Shown: piece after piece, positions 38,288 to 49,240 of the stretch
Numbering within the stretch: position 1 is the stretch's first letter
How the letters are laid out: every line of letters starts with the position of its first letter
Origin: an uncultured Chlorobiaceae bacterium
Lineage (GTDB): Bacteria; Bacteroidota; Chlorobiia; Chlorobiales; Chlorobiaceae
Reading direction: 5' to 3'
Length of the DNA stretch: 64,000 nt
NCBI GenBank assembly: GCA_903994455.1
Contig: CAJEXI010000014.1
Span: 1 to 64,000, forward strand
Notes under the pieces: generated by a model
Databases searched by the model: none
The model's input: the letters and a program-made list of their open reading frames with translations, nothing else
What the model was told of the DNA's origin: nothing
Position numbers and translations under genes: made by a program

Positions 38288-41200
38288 TCATGCCAACTGT
38301 GTTTTCGACTCCTGTTCAATCTTTTTCAACAGCTCACTGTAACGCTCAATCAGCATCGCCGGGGTGGTGTCTGCGTCTGAAGGGTGGTGCAGCGTCAGTT
38401 TCATCTTCTTTTCGATTTTGAATCCCGGTTTATATTTTTGTATCCATGATTCCTGGACTGCTACAAAAAGGTACTGCAGAAAATCCCTGTTGGCAAGATG
38501 TTCGTTGCCTTGATCTGGAAGAAAGATGGTTGTGCCTTGAAGCTGGATGTCGATCTTTTCCAGACCGAGCGCTGTACCTGTGAGCTTGAGCTTTGCCAGC
38601 AGCAGCAGGTTTGAAACCTCTTCAGGCAGCGCCCCGAATCGGTCTCTGAGCTCAGTCAAAAGGGCATCAAGGTGATGCTCCGACGGCGCCTTTGAGATTT
38701 TGTCATAAAAGGCAAAACGCTCATGGATTGCCGTAAGATAGTAGTCGGGAATAAGAGCATCAAAAAAGAAGACAAGGTCGCAGGGCTTCTGCTGCCGGGC
38801 CAACTTGCCGCCTTCATCTGAAAACATGTGGCTGAACTCGGTCGATTTCAGCTCAGCCACAGTCTCTTCAAGCATTTTCTGGTAGAGGTCGAAGCCAAGT
38901 TCATGGATATATCCCGATTGCTCGGCACCAAGCAGATTGCCTGCGCCGCGAATATCAAGGTCACGCAGGGCAATGTTGAAGCCTGAACCAAGTTCGGTGA
39001 AGCTCTCAATAACGGCAAGTCGCTGCATGGCATCCTTTTTCAGGGTCTTCAGCGGGGGTGTAACCAGGTAACAGTAAGCTTTCCGCTCGCTTCGTCCTAC
39101 CCTGCCGCGCAACTGGTAGAGGTCGGAGAGCCCGAACATATCGGCCCGGTTAATGATGATCGTATTGGCATTGGAGATGTCGAGCCCAGAGCCGATGATG
39201 GTAGTGGAGATGAGCACATCAACCTCCTTCTGCATGAAATCCATCATGATCTTTTCGAGCTCTTTGGCAGGCAGTTGGCCATGAGCAAAGACAATCCGTG
39301 CAGAAGGAACGAGCTCCCTGAGTGTTTTCAGCACATCATCAAGAGCAGAAATACGATTATGCAGGAAAAAGACCTGACCCTCCCGCTTGACCTCCCTCAA
39401 AATTGCCGACTGAATCAGCGCCGCATCATAATCGGTAATGACGGTCTCCACAGGCTGGCGGTTTTTCGGCGGTGTCGAAACAATGGAGAGATCCCGTGCG
39501 CCAAGCATAGAAAATTGCAGGGTTCTCGGGATAGGTGTGGCCGACATCGTGAGGGTGTCAACTCCGGGGAACTGTTCGCGCAGCTTCTCCTTGACTTCCA
39601 CGCCGAAATGCTGCTCTTCGTCAATTACCAGCAGTCCGAGATCTTTAAAGAGCACATCCTTTGAAACCAGCCGATGGGTGCCAATAACAATATCAATCTG
39701 CCCCCGTTCAATTTTTTTCAGTATCTCCTGCTGCTCCTTGCGCGTGACAAACCGGCTGAGCACTGCTATGGAAATCGGAAAATTCTCAAATCTTTTGGTA
39801 AACGATTCCGCATGCTGGTGGGCAAGAATGGTTGTCGGAGTCAAAATGGCAACCTGTTTCTGAGATTCCACCGCCTTAAACGCCGAGCGCATGGCAATTT
39901 CAGTCTTTCCAAAACCCGCATCACCACAGATCAGGCGATCCATCGGGTGAGGCTCCTGCATATCCTTTTTTACTTCATTGATCGCTCGCAGTTGATCGGG
40001 GGTTTCATCAAAAATGAACGAGGCTTCAAATTCACGCATAAAAAGAGAGTCGTGAGCAAAAGCAAAGCCGGGCTGCATTTTTCGCTGGGCATAGACCTTG
40101 ATCAGGTTTATGGCAATGTCGCGAATCTTCTTGCGGACTTTATCTTTTTTGGCCGCCCACTTTGAGCTGCCAAGTTTTGAGAGAGAGGGAAGAGAGCTTT
40201 CGGAGGCGGTATATTTCGAGAGCAGATTGATATTCTGCACATTAACAAAAAGCTCATCCCCACCGGCGTAGGTAATCAGCACCGACTCCTGCTCGGAATG
40301 GCCGACCGTAATGGTTTCAAGCGACTTGAAAATGCCGACACCGTAATCTTCATGAACCACATAGTCGCCCACCTTGAGCTTCTGGAGATCCTTGAGCGAT
40401 ATACCCCGTATCTTTCTTTTCCGATGACCTTTATGGGTGTGGAGTTTGCCAAAGATATCGGATTCGGTATAGAGATCAAGATCGCCGAAGATAAAGCCGG
40501 TATGCAGATTAACCGGCACCCAGGTTGCCTCAAACAGGCCGCCGGGCATCTGTGCGGCAAGAAAGTCGGTTAACTCTGCAATTTCGCGTCGTGAGCTGGT
40601 GGCAAAAAGAGGGCGGTGGTGTTGCAGATGCTCCTGTTGCAGCAACGTGGCAAGAATTCGGAAATTGGCATTCAATTTTGTTTGGGCAACAGCGCCAAAA
40701 TCAATGGCCGAAGCAGAGAGCGGCATGATGCTGATACATCGGAACGGTGCAAGCGCCACTTGCAGTTCATCATGGTTTTCCCGTGCGGCAAACTCTGCCA
40801 TATCATCAATAATGATAATTGTCGACGGGTCGAGATAGTCAAGAATGGTTGTTTCTGTACCGGCAGCGTTGAGCGTTTCGTCAGCAAAGCTGGCGGCAAG
40901 ATCGGCAGACTGAACCGTTTTGCCCGACAACTGGCTGTTGATATCAAAAATACGAAGCGAAGTTACCGTCTCTCCAAAAAATTCAATACGCAACGGTTCG
41001 CGGGCACCACAAGGAAAAACATCAATAATAGAGCCGCGAACTGAAAACTCCCCCTCGTCCTCAACAAACTCCCGTTGCTCGAAGCCGTTTTCGGCAAGAA
41101 ACTGTTTCAGCTTTTCGTATCCCGCATCATGGTTCGTCTTCAGCCTAAAAATCCGGCTTTCAGCATCGGCAGGTTTGCAAAGGGTGATCTCAAGATCATC

Positions 41201-41602
41201 AAAATAGGAGAGAATAATCGACTTTTTCCCTGTCGATATTGCGCCGATAGAGAGTGACAGTTCATCCGACGTATTGCAGATGGTCTCTTTGGGCAGAAGA
41301 GCCTCGACATCATTGGCGTAAAGCTCAAAGGTGTTCTGACCGCACAACACCATAAGCGAAGAGCGCAGGTCAGCAAAAAGCCCTGCGGCAAGCAGTGAAG
41401 AGAGCGAGCCAGGAAGGCCGGAAATCTCAATAGGGGAAAAAGTTTTCTGTTCCGGCAAACTTTTCTCTACAGAAAATTTAAGCAAAGAATAGGGTATCGA
41501 TTGCCTGAGAGTATCAAGGAGAAAGGTCGGATTTTTTTTGGTAACAGCAGCGCTTTGCTGCTCAGTATCTGATAACGTTTTCATTTGAAGCGGACAAACC
41601 AT
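38288..41602 (-). CDS. mfd: Transcription-repair coupling factor
   Basis: Large ATP-dependent translocase that removes stalled RNA polymerase and recruits UvrA. From ATG 41602 it has 1104 residues; GTG 41620 or ATG 41584 are alternatives. Order: UvrB-like N-terminal part ([18 protein letters not shown]), the RNA-polymerase-interaction (CarD-like) domain [20 protein letters not shown], then helicase motifs: Walker [22 protein letters not shown] box [22 protein letters not shown], and [17 protein letters not shown]. The C-terminal TRCF domain ends the protein. Full length. Divergent from the ABC ATPase gene across 66 nt. Confidence 0.95.
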   Translation of the reverse strand: MVCPLQMKTLSDTEQQSAAVTKKNPTFLLDTLRQSIPYSLLKFSVEKSLPEQKTFSPIEISGLPGSLSSLLAAGLFADLRSSLMVLCGQNTFELYANDVEALLPKETICNTSDELSLSIGAISTGKKSIILSYFDDLEITLCKPADAESRIFRLKTNHDAGYEKLKQFLAENGFEQREFVEDEGEFSVRGSIIDVFPCGAREPLRIEFFGETVTSLRIFDINSQLSGKTVQSADLAASFADETLNAAGTETTILDYLDPSTIIIIDDMAEFAARENHDELQVALAPFRCISIMPLSASAIDFGAVAQTKLNANFRILATLLQQEHLQHHRPLFATSSRREIAELTDFLAAQMPGGLFEATWVPVNLHTGFIFGDLDLYTESDIFGKLHTHKGHRKRKIRGISLKDLQKLKVGDYVVHEDYGVGIFKSLETITVGHSEQESVLITYAGGDELFVNVQNINLLSKYTASESSLPSLSKLGSSKWAAKKDKVRKKIRDIAINLIKVYAQRKMQPGFAFAHDSLFMREFEASFIFDETPDQLRAINEVKKDMQEPHPMDRLICGDAGFGKTEIAMRSAFKAVESQKQVAILTPTTILAHQHAESFTKRFENFPISIAVLSRFVTRKEQQEILKKIERGQIDIVIGTHRLVSKDVLFKDLGLLVIDEEQHFGVEVKEKLREQFPGVDTLTMSATPIPRTLQFSMLGARDLSIVSTPPKNRQPVETVITDYDAALIQSAILREVKREGQVFFLHNRISALDDVLKTLRELVPSARIVFAHGQLPAKELEKIMMDFMQKEVDVLISTTIIGSGLDISNANTIIINRADMFGLSDLYQLRGRVGRSERKAYCYLVTPPLKTLKKDAMQRLAVIESFTELGSGFNIALRDLDIRGAGNLLGAEQSGYIHELGFDLYQKMLEETVAELKSTEFSHMFSDEGGKLARQQKPCDLVFFFDALIPDYYLTAIHERFAFYDKISKAPSEHHLDALLTELRDRFGALPEEVSNLLLLAKLKLTGTALGLEKIDIQLQGTTIFLPDQGNEHLANRDFLQYLFVAVQESWIQKYKPGFKIEKKMKLTLHHPSDADTTPAMLIERYSELLKKIEQESKTQLA

Positions 41603-41668
41603 ATTTTCATGCGTAATCACGGCAGAACGTAACCTCCAAATCCCCGCGAGCAGGGCTTGTTCGTAAAT

Positions 41669-42637
41669 ATGGAAAAAATTCTTGAACTGAAAAACCTCAA
41701 GACTTACTACTCGACTGATAATGGCATTGCCAAAGCGGTCGATGGAGTCAGTTTTTCGCTTGAGCGCAACCGGACGCTGGGTATTGTCGGGGAGTCGGGG
41801 TGCGGAAAATCGGTAACGGCGCTCTCCATCATGCGTCTTGTCCCCACGCCTCCCGGCTATTTTGCAGGGGGAGAAATATTATGGAAGGGAGGTGACCTTC
41901 TGAAGCTTTCTGAAGAAAAAATGCGACGGCTGCGAGGTAACGACATTGGCATGATTTTTCAGGAGCCGATGAGTTCACTCAACCCGGTCTTTACCTGTGG
42001 CTACCAGATCATGGAACAGATTCTCATTCATCGCGACATCAACCACGCAGAGGCGAAAGCTCGTTCCGTTGAACTGCTCCGCCTGGTTGGTCTTCCTGAC
42101 CCTGCCGAACGGTTCTCCTCCTACCCTCACGAACTCTCGGGAGGTATGCGCCAGCGGGTGATGATTGCCATGGCGCTCTCCTGCAATCCGGAGCTGCTCA
42201 TTGCCGACGAACCAACCACCGCGCTTGATGTCACCGTGCAGGCGCAAATTCTTGACCTTGTCGGCCAGCTTAAAGCTGATACCGGGATGAGTGTGATGCT
42301 CATTACCCACGACTTTGGCGTTGTGGCCGAGCTCTGCGAAGAGGTGCTGGTGATGTATGCGTCAAGAGTGGTCGAAAAAGGCTCTGTTCAGCAGCTTTTC
42401 AGCAATCCGCTCCATCCCTACACCAGGGGTCTGCTCAAGTCTATTCCCCGTCTCGGTTCAACAAAAGAGCGCCTTTATGTCATCGAAGGTAACGTGCCGA
42501 GCGCCGTCAATCTACCTGACGGGTGCCGCTTTGCAGGGCGCTGTCCGCTTGCTGATGCTCATTGCCGTGCCGAACAGCCACCCCTTGTTGCCTGGGAGGC
42601 AGGCCATGAGAGTGCCTGCTGGAAATCGGGGGAGTGA
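41669..42637 (+). CDS. Oligopeptide/dipeptide ABC transporter ATP-binding protein
   Basis: A 322-residue ATPase of the OppD/DppD family from ATG 41669 (an upstream TTG adds four residues). Walker [21 protein letters not shown], signature [20 protein letters not shown], Walker [21 protein letters not shown], and the C-terminal oligopeptide-type motif [14 protein letters not shown], which binds a cluster or metal in relatives. No permease, binding protein or second ATPase (OppF) gene is adjacent, so partners must lie elsewhere. Its end is 84 nt before batA. Confidence 0.88.
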   Translation: MEKILELKNLKTYYSTDNGIAKAVDGVSFSLERNRTLGIVGESGCGKSVTALSIMRLVPTPPGYFAGGEILWKGGDLLKLSEEKMRRLRGNDIGMIFQEPMSSLNPVFTCGYQIMEQILIHRDINHAEAKARSVELLRLVGLPDPAERFSSYPHELSGGMRQRVMIAMALSCNPELLIADEPTTALDVTVQAQILDLVGQLKADTGMSVMLITHDFGVVAELCEEVLVMYASRVVEKGSVQQLFSNPLHPYTRGLLKSIPRLGSTKERLYVIEGNVPSAVNLPDGCRFAGRCPLADAHCRAEQPPLVAWEAGHESACWKSGE

Positions 42638-42721
42638 AAGAGACGAGCTTTGGTATGATTTGATTCCAATGATTTTCAGATGCATATTGTTGGACATTCT
42701 ATCTCGTGAAAATAATTGCCT

Positions 42722-43726
42722 ATGCCTGAGTGGTTATCACAAATCCCCCGCTTTGAACTGGCGGAACCCTGGTGGTTGTTGCTGTTACCGGTGTTGGCGT
42801 TGGCTGCATGGTTGAAGACGCGGCTTCGAGATAAAAGTCCAGCGATACTTTTTCCGGGTCTTGAGCGACTCAAGGCTTCGGGATTTGAGGTGCACAGGCT
42901 GCTTTCTGTTTTGCCTCAGTGGTTGCGCTGGAGTGCGCTTGTGCTTTGTGTTCTGGCACTGTCGGGGCCTCGTCTTCTTTTTCAGCAGAGTGAAGCCGAG
43001 GCGCGGGGTATTGATGTGATGCTGGTGCTCGACATTTCGCAGTCCATGTTACAGAAGGATTTTGCCGGTCAAAGCCGTCTTGATGCTGCCCGGCAGGTTG
43101 CCCGCAATTTTGTGTTGCGTCGATCCAATGACCGGATGGGTCTGGTTGTTTTTCGGGGCAAGGGGTACACGCAGTGCCCGCTGACGCTCGATCATGAAGT
43201 GCTTGCCATGTTGCTTGACCATCTCTCCCCAAAGGTGATACAGGATGATGGAACGGCTATCGGCATGGCAATTCTTATTGCGGTGAACCGGCTCAAGGTC
43301 TCGGAGTCGTCGCACAAGGTTATTATTCTGGTGACAGATGGTGAAAATAATACCGGCGAGGTTGGCCCGTCAACAGCCGCAGTGCTTGCGGCACGCAATG
43401 GAATAAGGATTTATGCCATCAACGCCGGTTTTAAAACTGCTGCAGATCGTCTGGATCTTTCGGGCGAGAGGAGCAGCAACAGGGTTCGCGATGAGGAGTC
43501 GCTTCAGGGAATTGCCCTGGCAACAGGTGGCAGGTATTTCAGGGTGGATGATCAGGCAGAATTTGATAAAACCATCAGCGCCATTGATCGGCAGGAAAAG
43601 AGTCGTCATGCCGGGCCGGTGATGGAGCATCATTCAGGGTTGTTTTTCTTTTTGTTACTGGTGGCGGTTATACTGCTTTTGTTTGAAGTGATGTTGTCTA
43701 ACACTCGATTGTTGAGGATACCGTAG
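42722..43726 (+). CDS. batA: BatA-like von Willebrand factor A membrane protein
   Basis: A 334-residue membrane protein from ATG 42722. Two N-terminal spans (WWLLLLPVLALAAWL and LRWSALVLCVLALSG), a VWA domain with an intact MIDAS site (VLDISQSM, DxSxS; later G-T-A and TDGENN), and a C-terminal span (LFFFLLLVAVILLLFEVML). This matches Bacteroides aerotolerance BatA/BatB proteins, which act in envelope stress; their exact activity is unknown. It is followed 41 nt later by batB. The MoxR, DUF58 and BatC/D/E partners are not next to it. Confidence 0.82.
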   Translation: MPEWLSQIPRFELAEPWWLLLLPVLALAAWLKTRLRDKSPAILFPGLERLKASGFEVHRLLSVLPQWLRWSALVLCVLALSGPRLLFQQSEAEARGIDVMLVLDISQSMLQKDFAGQSRLDAARQVARNFVLRRSNDRMGLVVFRGKGYTQCPLTLDHEVLAMLLDHLSPKVIQDDGTAIGMAILIAVNRLKVSESSHKVIILVTDGENNTGEVGPSTAAVLAARNGIRIYAINAGFKTAADRLDLSGERSSNRVRDEESLQGIALATGGRYFRVDDQAEFDKTISAIDRQEKSRHAGPVMEHHSGLFFFLLLVAVILLLFEVMLSNTRLLRIP

Positions 43727-43767
43727 CATGAAAAATATCAGAATGTTGAGCAGACTGGAGTGAGCCC

Positions 43768-44784
43768 ATGTGTTTTGCCTGGCCTGAAAATATTGTTTAT
43801 CTGCTTTTGCTGATACCTCTTGCCGTTTTTCTTGGCTATGGGGTCATGAGAGCCTTTCAGGTTCGCGAACTTCTTGTGGATCCCGCAATGGCTGATGCGA
43901 TTATGCCTCCTCTGCGTTTGGGAAAGGTGTTGCTGAAAAAAGGGCTGCTTTTTTCAGCTCTTGCCTTGCTGCTTGTTGCCTTGACAGGACCCCGATGGTG
44001 CAGTGGAGGAAGGCCGGTGCCTCGCAAAGGTGCCGATCTGGTTTTTATGCTCGATATTTCCCGCAGCATGATGGCACGCGATGTGCTGCCCGACCGTCTT
44101 GGGCAAGCCAAACAGGAGGTAAGCAGTATCAGTCATGCCGTGCATGGAGGGCGACGGGCTATTCTTCTGTTTGCCGGTGCGCCGCTTGTGCAGTGCCCTC
44201 TTACAACCGACAAGGAGGCGTTCGATGCCCTGCTTGGCATGGCCTCACCTGATCTTGTTGAGGAACAGGGCACCTCTTTTCGTGCAGCTCTTCAGCTTGC
44301 CGCGACTCTTCTTGAGCCAGTATCGGAAAATCGCCTGGTGCCGGGGCTCAAAGGGGAAAAGATTTTAGTGCTGTTGAGTGATGGCGAGGATCATGCCGGT
44401 GATATTCAGGCCGCAGCCCGGCAATTGAAAAAGGCGGGCGTTCATCTTTTTGTGATAGGAGTTGGCATGCGTCAGCCGGTGGTGATTCCGCAGGGCGCTG
44501 TCGGGCTCAAACGTGATGAACACGGTCTGGTGGTCATGAGCAGTTTCAGGCCTGAAACGTTGCAGGCTCTGGCTCGTGATGCGGGTGGTTTCTACTATCG
44601 GAGTCGGGCGGAGCATCCCGTTTTTATGGAGGTTTCCGAAAGGATTAACCGAATGGAGGCTGCATCTCGCTGGATGATGGAGCCCGCAGAGCATGACGCA
44701 TCGCTCTCCCGCTCTGTTCTTGCGCTCGCCCTTTTGCTCCTGCTTGCTGAAACCATGCTTGGAAAAGGGGGGGCACGGCGATAA
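43768..44784 (+). CDS. batB: BatB-like von Willebrand factor A membrane protein
   Basis: A 338-residue paralogue of the preceding protein: N-terminal spans (IVYLLLLIPLAVFLGYGVM, LLFSALALLLVALTG), a VWA domain with MIDAS motif FMLDISRSM, G-T-S-F and LSDGEDHAG, and a final span (SVLALALLLLLAETML). Compared with BatA it carries a longer insert before the C-terminus (VIPQGAVGLKRDEHG...). Bat proteins usually work as BatA-BatB complexes with TPR protein BatC, which is missing here. Confidence 0.82.
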   Translation: MCFAWPENIVYLLLLIPLAVFLGYGVMRAFQVRELLVDPAMADAIMPPLRLGKVLLKKGLLFSALALLLVALTGPRWCSGGRPVPRKGADLVFMLDISRSMMARDVLPDRLGQAKQEVSSISHAVHGGRRAILLFAGAPLVQCPLTTDKEAFDALLGMASPDLVEEQGTSFRAALQLAATLLEPVSENRLVPGLKGEKILVLLSDGEDHAGDIQAAARQLKKAGVHLFVIGVGMRQPVVIPQGAVGLKRDEHGLVVMSSFRPETLQALARDAGGFYYRSRAEHPVFMEVSERINRMEAASRWMMEPAEHDASLSRSVLALALLLLLAETMLGKGGARR

Positions 44785-44895
44785 AGGAGTGTGCAGGGTA
44801 TCAAGCATGGCCCTTTCTTGTTGCGAAAAATTGTTACATTGCTTATTGCAATCAAAGTAATAGCAGTCCACTTTCAGACGAAACACAGAACCGTT

Positions 44896-45192
44896 ATGGA
44901 GCAGCAGAATACAGGTCAGAGAGCTCTTGACTCAATCGAAAGGGCGAAGCTGGGAATCAAGGTATTTAACATGCCTTTCGATCAGGCTGAAGAGGTGATT
45001 GATGATTATGTCAGTCAGGGAAATTATGATCCGGCATCCGTGGAGCTTTTCAAGGATCAGCTCGATACCCAGCGTCACATTCAGGAAAAAAGCGTTGAGC
45101 TGCTTTCTACCGGTGCCCAGATTCTTCGGCTTGTGATCAATGCTTTTGTAAAAAACATGCCGTCGTCTACGGGAAATACTTCAAATTCGTAA
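44896..45192 (+). CDS. Hypothetical helical protein
   Basis: A 98-residue protein from ATG 44896; residues encoded upstream in frame do not look like part of it. No family is recognised. It is predicted to be almost wholly helical (SIERAKLGIKVFNMPFDQAE, LDTQRHIQEKSVELLSTGAQ) with no membrane span or signal peptide, and ends in a Ser/Thr/Asn-rich tail. It lies between batB and the truncated clpB, 32 nt before the latter. Confidence 0.65.
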   Translation: MEQQNTGQRALDSIERAKLGIKVFNMPFDQAEEVIDDYVSQGNYDPASVELFKDQLDTQRHIQEKSVELLSTGAQILRLVINAFVKNMPSSTGNTSNS

Positions 45193-45224
45193 ATCTTGAT
45201 ATTGCGTGATAATAACTGAGCATT

Positions 45225-46547
45225 ATGCAATTTGACCCGAACAAATTCACTCTGAAAGCCCAGGAGGCTTTACAGACAGCGGCAACGCTTGCGGGCAGTC
45301 GTCAGCATCAGCAGGTTGAGCCCGAACATCTGCTTTTTGCTATGTTTGATGATAAAAGCAGTATTGCCATGCAGATAGCGCAGAAGCTGGAGGCTCCTGC
45401 AGAAATGTTGCAAGCGGCGCTTAACCGGGAGCTCGAGAGGATTCCCAAGGTAACCGGTGCCTCGGCTACGGGCCAGTATCTGTCGCAGAATCTCGCCAGG
45501 GTGTTCGATGTTGCCCTGAAAGAGGCCGAAAGTCTGAAGGATGACTATATCAGTTCGGAGCACCTTCTGATTGCGCTGAGTGAAGCGGGAGTCACGGTGT
45601 CGCGCATGTTGCAGGATGCAGGCTTCAACCGTAACGCCATTCTCAAGGTGCTTGCTTCTATCAGGGGAACGCAGCGGGTGACCAGCCAGAGCGCTGAGGA
45701 GAGCTATAATTCGCTGAAAAAATATTCGCGCAACCTCAATGACCAGGCACGCAAGGGCAAACTTGATCCGGTGATCGGGCGTGACGAGGAGATCCGCAGG
45801 GTGTTGCAGATCCTCAGCCGTCGCACCAAGAACAACCCCGTGCTTATCGGCGAACCGGGCGTTGGCAAGACGGCGCTGGTGGAAGGTATTGCGCAACGCA
45901 TTGTGGCCGGTGACGTGCCTGAAAACCTCAAGAGCAAACAGATTGCAGCGCTTGATATTGCGCAGCTTGTTGCCGGCGCAAAGTTCCGGGGGGAGTTTGA
46001 GGAGCGTCTGAAAGCGGTCGTGCGCGAGGTTCAGTCGTCCGATGGCGAGATTATTCTGTTTATTGATGAGCTTCATCTGCTTGTCGGAGCCGGGTCAGCC
46101 GAAGGGTCAATGGATGCCGCCAATATTCTCAAGCCTGCCCTTGCCCGCGGTGAATTGCGCTGTATTGGTGCCACAACGCTCGACGAGTATCGCAAGCATA
46201 TCGAAAAGGATGCAGCCCTTGAGCGTCGGTTCCAGACCGTCCTGGTCGATCAGCCAAGTGTGGAGGATACGGTCTCCATTCTGCGCGGCCTCAAGGAAAA
46301 ATATGAGATTCATCATGGCGTGCGTATCAAGGATGCGGCCATTGTTGCGGCAGCCGAGCTTTCCAACCGCTATATTGCAGATCGTTTTTTGCCCGACAAG
46401 GCCATTGACCTGATTGACGAAGCCTCTTCGCGTCTGAGGCTGGAAATAGACAGCAGCCCCGAAGAGCTTGACCGGATAAACCGCGAAATCCGTCGTCTCG
46501 AAATCGAACGTGAGGCCCTGAAGCGCGAAATTGAAATAGGAGGGTAG
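45225..46547 (+). CDS. clpB: ClpB disaggregase truncated after the first ATPase domain
   Basis: It begins as normal ClpB ([17 protein letters not shown]): Clp N-terminal repeats (about 1-145) and NBD1 with Walker A GEPGVGKT at 209-216, Walker B ILFIDELH and [14 protein letters not shown]. It then stops at residue 440 just inside the coiled-coil middle domain ([14 protein letters not shown]). ClpB is normally about 850-870 residues; the rest of the middle domain and all of NBD2 are missing. The next 60 nt show no ClpB sequence in any frame, and a different ATPase gene follows. Without NBD2 it cannot be a normal disaggregase; it may be a decaying gene or a reduced protein. A second full clpB may exist elsewhere. 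Confidence 0.85.
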   Translation: MQFDPNKFTLKAQEALQTAATLAGSRQHQQVEPEHLLFAMFDDKSSIAMQIAQKLEAPAEMLQAALNRELERIPKVTGASATGQYLSQNLARVFDVALKEAESLKDDYISSEHLLIALSEAGVTVSRMLQDAGFNRNAILKVLASIRGTQRVTSQSAEESYNSLKKYSRNLNDQARKGKLDPVIGRDEEIRRVLQILSRRTKNNPVLIGEPGVGKTALVEGIAQRIVAGDVPENLKSKQIAALDIAQLVAGAKFRGEFEERLKAVVREVQSSDGEIILFIDELHLLVGAGSAEGSMDAANILKPALARGELRCIGATTLDEYRKHIEKDAALERRFQTVLVDQPSVEDTVSILRGLKEKYEIHHGVRIKDAAIVAAAELSNRYIADRFLPDKAIDLIDEASSRLRLEIDSSPEELDRINREIRRLEIEREALKREIEIGG

Positions 46548-46604
46548 CAGATTGCGACTGAGCAAAAAAGATTTTTACAAGCTGTCAAGGCAGAGGGGTA
46601 ACGC

Positions 46605-49211
46605 ATGACCACACGATTTGTTAGACATAATCCGGCTTTTCTTGGCGATGAGCAGCTTGTCGAAAATTTTGTGGTGCGTCAGGTCGATCTTGAGCGTATA
46701 ATAAAAATCTTCAGCGATACGACTGGTTCCCGACAGCATCTGCTTGTAACAGGTGTGCGAGGCAGCGGTAAAACAATTCTGGTGCGTCGTGTTGCAACAG
46801 AGATCAGGCAGCATGACGAATTGCGCAGTCGCTTCTTTCCGCTGATCTTTTCAGAAGAGAGCTATCAGGTCAGTTCAGCCGCTGAATTTTGGCTCGAATC
46901 GCTGTTTTGTTTGAGCAGGCAAACAGGTGATGAACGATGGAAACAGGCATATCTTGAACTTCGCGCTGAAATTGATGATCAACTGCTTTGCAAGCGGGCA
47001 TTGCACTATCTTCTTGATTTTGCCGAGAGCGAGGGAAAAGAGCTTCTGTTGGTTGTCGAGAATCTCAATATGCTTTTTGGTGATCTGGCAAATGAAGAGG
47101 AGGGGGCGACTCTTCGCCAAACCCTGATGAATGAGCCTCGGTTACGGCTTCTTGCCACGGCCACAAGCTTGTTTGAAGGTATTGATCATCCCTCACGAGC
47201 GATGTTTGAAATGTTCATAATCCATGAACTCAAACCTCTTGATGACGATGCGTGCAATGCGCTCTGGGGGCTCATTGCAGGAGAAAAACTTCCAGGGGAG
47301 CAGATAAGGCCGGTAAAAATACTGACGGGAGGCAATCCACGCATGTTGGCTCTTTTTGCCCTCTGTGGAGCGAAACGGCCATTCAGGCAGCTCCTTGATG
47401 ACCTTGTTGATGCCATCGACGAGTATACGGACTATTTTAAAAGTCATCTCGATACCATGGCACCGATCGAGAGGAAGGTTTATCTGGCGCTTGCCGAGCT
47501 ATGGAGCATTTCATCGGTTCGTGAGATTGCACTGGTGGCAAGGCTTGATGTCAACAAGACCAGCGCCTACTTGAACAGACTGCTGAACCGTGGTATTGTC
47601 GTTATCGAGAAACAGGCAAAAAGAAATAAGTTATATGGTTTGACAGAAGGTAGTTACAGTATCTATTACCTCCTGAGACGATATGGCAGACTGGCAGATC
47701 GGGTCAGGGCGCTTGTCCAGTTTATGATCAATCTTTATGACCCTCCCCCGGATAAACGGTTGCTTGGGGAAGAGGGGAACGCGCTGTTGTCGGAGCACTC
47801 TCGCGAATTTTTTACTGCACTGGAAGAGGCGGTGAGGAGTGTTCCTGATCGCAAATATTTTCAGCAGTGCCGCGATCATTTTGCAGCCGCAGAGGTGGTG
47901 GTCAAGAGTTGTCCTGTTCGGCCTGGAGCGGTGAAAAATATTTGTGTTGATGAGAGAGCGGTTGTTTTTTATGATGGTGCGGCTCGTGAAAATGACGTGG
48001 AAAATAAAGCTTTGGAAGAGGGTTTTAACCATGCCTTCGGGTTGCTCGAAGCCGGAAATTACGCCGAAGCATTTCATGTGTTTGAAGCCATCATTATGGT
48101 TCACAAAAGTAGCATCGAAGATCAGGGTGCCTTACAGGTTGCAGGTGCCATGTTTGGCAAAGGAGTGGCGCTTGGTAACATGAACCGCTCGGAAGATGCC
48201 GTTAACATATTTGAAGAATTAATAATAACGTACAAGGGCCGTTTTGACGCGCTGCTTGTCATGGCCATGTTCAGTAAAGGCTGTGAACTTGACGGCTTGA
48301 ATCGCCCTGAAGAGGCAACAGGGGTATATGAAGAGGTCATAGCGACCTTCAAGGATCGTTCTGAGGAGCAGATTGTCAAGTGGGTTGTCAAGGCGCTCTT
48401 CAGTAAAGCTGTTTTGCTTGCAGAGCTGAACGGCAAGCATGAGGCTCTTCAGCTTTATGAAGAACTCCTTGACCTGTTCAAAGGGCGTCTTGAGGCAGAG
48501 ATTGCTGAACAGGTAGCTCAGTGCATGATTCATAAAGGAGTTACACTTGGAGAACTGAATTGCGGGGATGAAGAGCTGCAGATATATGAAGAACTTGTTG
48601 CGCTCTACAAGGAGAGGCCGGAATCGCAACTTATGGAACACGTTGTCAGTGCGCTGTTCAACAAGGGGATTGCTCTTGACAGGGTGAATCGCGGGGATGA
48701 AGCAATCCAGGCGTATGAAGAGGTCGTTGCGACGTATAAAGAGCACCCTGAAAAGCAGATTCTTGTCACCGTGTCGAACGCCCTGTTCAATAAAGGTGTT
48801 GTGTATGGAAAACTCGACCGATATCAGGAGGCTGAGAGTGCTTTTATGGAGGCTGCGGAATTGTGCCCCCAAAGGTCGCGACCACAATTTGTGTTGCTTA
48901 AATTGCTGATGAAGATGCAGGAGCAACAACGCGGAGCACTGGAGCTTGCAAGGCAGTATGTCAGCAATCCTGCTCTTGTTGAGAGCACCATCGAAGGTGC
49001 CATAGAGCAGTTTGTAACGCTTGCGGCATTGGGGTATGCGCCCGAAGCACTTCGTGTTCTTGTTGGTTCGCCTGCTGAAAAGTATGTTGAACCACTTGTT
49101 GCAGCGTTGCGGTTGTCCCTTGGTGAAGAGGTAAGGAGCGCTGTGGAGATACTTGAAGTGGCAAAAGATGTGGTGAAAAAAATTGAAGGGCGGCAACGTC
49201 TTATGAATTGA
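46605..49211 (+). CDS. STAND-like NTPase with winged helix and TPR repeats
   Basis: An 868-residue protein with a ribosome site (GAGGGGT) before ATG 46605. Residues about 15-270 are an AAA/STAND-type ATPase: Walker A GVRGSGKT at 50-57, Walker B LLLVVEN near 148, and a sensor-like LLATATS. Next comes a winged helix (about 285-350; VREIALVARLDVNKTSAYLN, then the wing). After a charged spacer come five or so TPR-like repeats of about 44 residues (about 480-760; FNKGIALDRVNRGDEAIQAY and similar), then helical repeats to the end. No effector domain was recognised. This build is typical of signalling or defence NTPases, where TPRs sense a partner; that role is inferred. It stands where the second half of clpB should be. 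Confidence 0.75.
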   Translation: MTTRFVRHNPAFLGDEQLVENFVVRQVDLERIIKIFSDTTGSRQHLLVTGVRGSGKTILVRRVATEIRQHDELRSRFFPLIFSEESYQVSSAAEFWLESLFCLSRQTGDERWKQAYLELRAEIDDQLLCKRALHYLLDFAESEGKELLLVVENLNMLFGDLANEEEGATLRQTLMNEPRLRLLATATSLFEGIDHPSRAMFEMFIIHELKPLDDDACNALWGLIAGEKLPGEQIRPVKILTGGNPRMLALFALCGAKRPFRQLLDDLVDAIDEYTDYFKSHLDTMAPIERKVYLALAELWSISSVREIALVARLDVNKTSAYLNRLLNRGIVVIEKQAKRNKLYGLTEGSYSIYYLLRRYGRLADRVRALVQFMINLYDPPPDKRLLGEEGNALLSEHSREFFTALEEAVRSVPDRKYFQQCRDHFAAAEVVVKSCPVRPGAVKNICVDERAVVFYDGAARENDVENKALEEGFNHAFGLLEAGNYAEAFHVFEAIIMVHKSSIEDQGALQVAGAMFGKGVALGNMNRSEDAVNIFEELIITYKGRFDALLVMAMFSKGCELDGLNRPEEATGVYEEVIATFKDRSEEQIVKWVVKALFSKAVLLAELNGKHEALQLYEELLDLFKGRLEAEIAEQVAQCMIHKGVTLGELNCGDEELQIYEELVALYKERPESQLMEHVVSALFNKGIALDRVNRGDEAIQAYEEVVATYKEHPEKQILVTVSNALFNKGVVYGKLDRYQEAESAFMEAAELCPQRSRPQFVLLKLLMKMQEQQRGALELARQYVSNPALVESTIEGAIEQFVTLAALGYAPEALRVLVGSPAEKYVEPLVAALRLSLGEEVRSAVEILEVAKDVVKKIEGRQRLMN

Positions 49212-49240
49212 GATAGTAAATAACAAAAACAGGTATTGAA

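Noticed and set aside
46545..46605. Frameshifted continuation of clpB
   Set aside because: Translation of the 60 nt in all + frames gives no ClpB middle-domain sequence, so a simple frameshift does not explain the truncation.
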